Shown here piece by piece: positions 63,993 through 64,000 of a stretch of 64,000 nt of DNA. The notes beneath the pieces are model-generated. The model did not search any database. It had not been told where the DNA came from and was given only the letters and a program-made list of their open reading frames with translations. Source of the DNA: Adhaeribacter radiodurans. Lineage in GTDB: Bacteria; Bacteroidota; Bacteroidia; Cytophagales; Hymenobacteraceae. A program made the translations under genes and the position numbers. Numbering within the stretch: position 1 is the stretch's first letter; every line of letters starts with the position of its first letter. The stretch lies in NCBI RefSeq assembly GCF_014075995.1, contig NZ_CP055153.1, positions 4,526,001-4,590,000 on the forward strand, read 5' to 3'.

Positions 63993-64000
63993 CCCAGGTT

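Overview
The window is bacterial chromosomal DNA from the Bacteroidota, most likely order Cytophagales, family Hymenobacteraceae (Adhaeribacter or a close relative; this is inferred from gene content and style, not from a marker-gene match). Supporting signs are a SusC/SusD pair with an ECF sigma factor and FecR regulator, type IX secretion genes (PorQ and a PorE-like protein), BT_3928-type and DUF1599 proteins beside folP, lipoproteins with Bacteroidota-type signals, AT-rich intergenic DNA and almost no Shine-Dalgarno sequences. No tRNA, rRNA, CRISPR array, complete insertion sequence or prophage was seen.

Layout. 1-9.5 kb: the start of a MATE pump, a small membrane protein, an MFS carrier, a YueD-like reductase, a sodium/solute symporter with a 46-residue membrane microprotein translationally coupled upstream, a secreted PIG-L deacetylase and a DUF3140 protein. 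9.6-15.5 kb: an MBL hydrolase, a nested-palindrome repeat, a second sodium symporter, an MsbA-like ABC exporter and a DUF2911 protein. 15.7-28.8 kb: mostly minus-strand housekeeping genes, with lon-porQ-hslU, a PorE-like OmpA protein on the plus strand, dxr-rseP-LysM and a GH3 enzyme. 29-40 kb: OsmC, a PH-like membrane protein, a HAD/CAT-like pair, a large M16 peptidase, a small acidic protein with a membrane-anchored MBL protein, a Crp/Fnr regulator with a multi-pass membrane protein, two short proteins, a fatty-acid-hydroxylase-like enzyme and shikimate kinase. 40.7-45.4 kb: a minus-strand chain of overlapping genes (DUF1599, BT_3928-like, OppB-type permease) divergent from folP and cdaA. 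46-50 kb: creatininase, an orphan LytTR regulator, an SGNH hydrolase and a Tat-exported NIPSNAP protein, set among dispersed repeats. 50.3-64 kb: an outer-membrane uptake locus with sigma factor, FecR, a SusC receptor carrying an N-terminal STN domain, SusD and two large FG-GAP/ASPIC-UnbV lipoproteins.

How the genes work together. The clearest functional unit is the 50-64 kb locus. The STN domain of SusC should signal through FecR to the divergently encoded ECF sigma factor when substrate is bound. SusC and SusD import the ligand, and the two ASPIC/UnbV propeller lipoproteins are probably surface or periplasmic partners. No glycoside hydrolase is present, so the ligand cannot be named. lon-porQ-hslU and the nearby PorE-like gene link protein quality control and type IX secretion by position only.

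Starts were revised where an upstream TTG, or an upstream ATG without family support, had extended the reading frame. Several genes appear to use genuine TTG or GTG starts (dxr, folP, cdaA, DUF1599, shikimate kinase, one MBL protein). The most unusual non-coding content is three families of dispersed or inverted repeats and two long near-perfect hairpins. I found no strong evidence for a wholly new multi-gene system; the best candidates for undescribed biology are the symporter microprotein and the repeat families.
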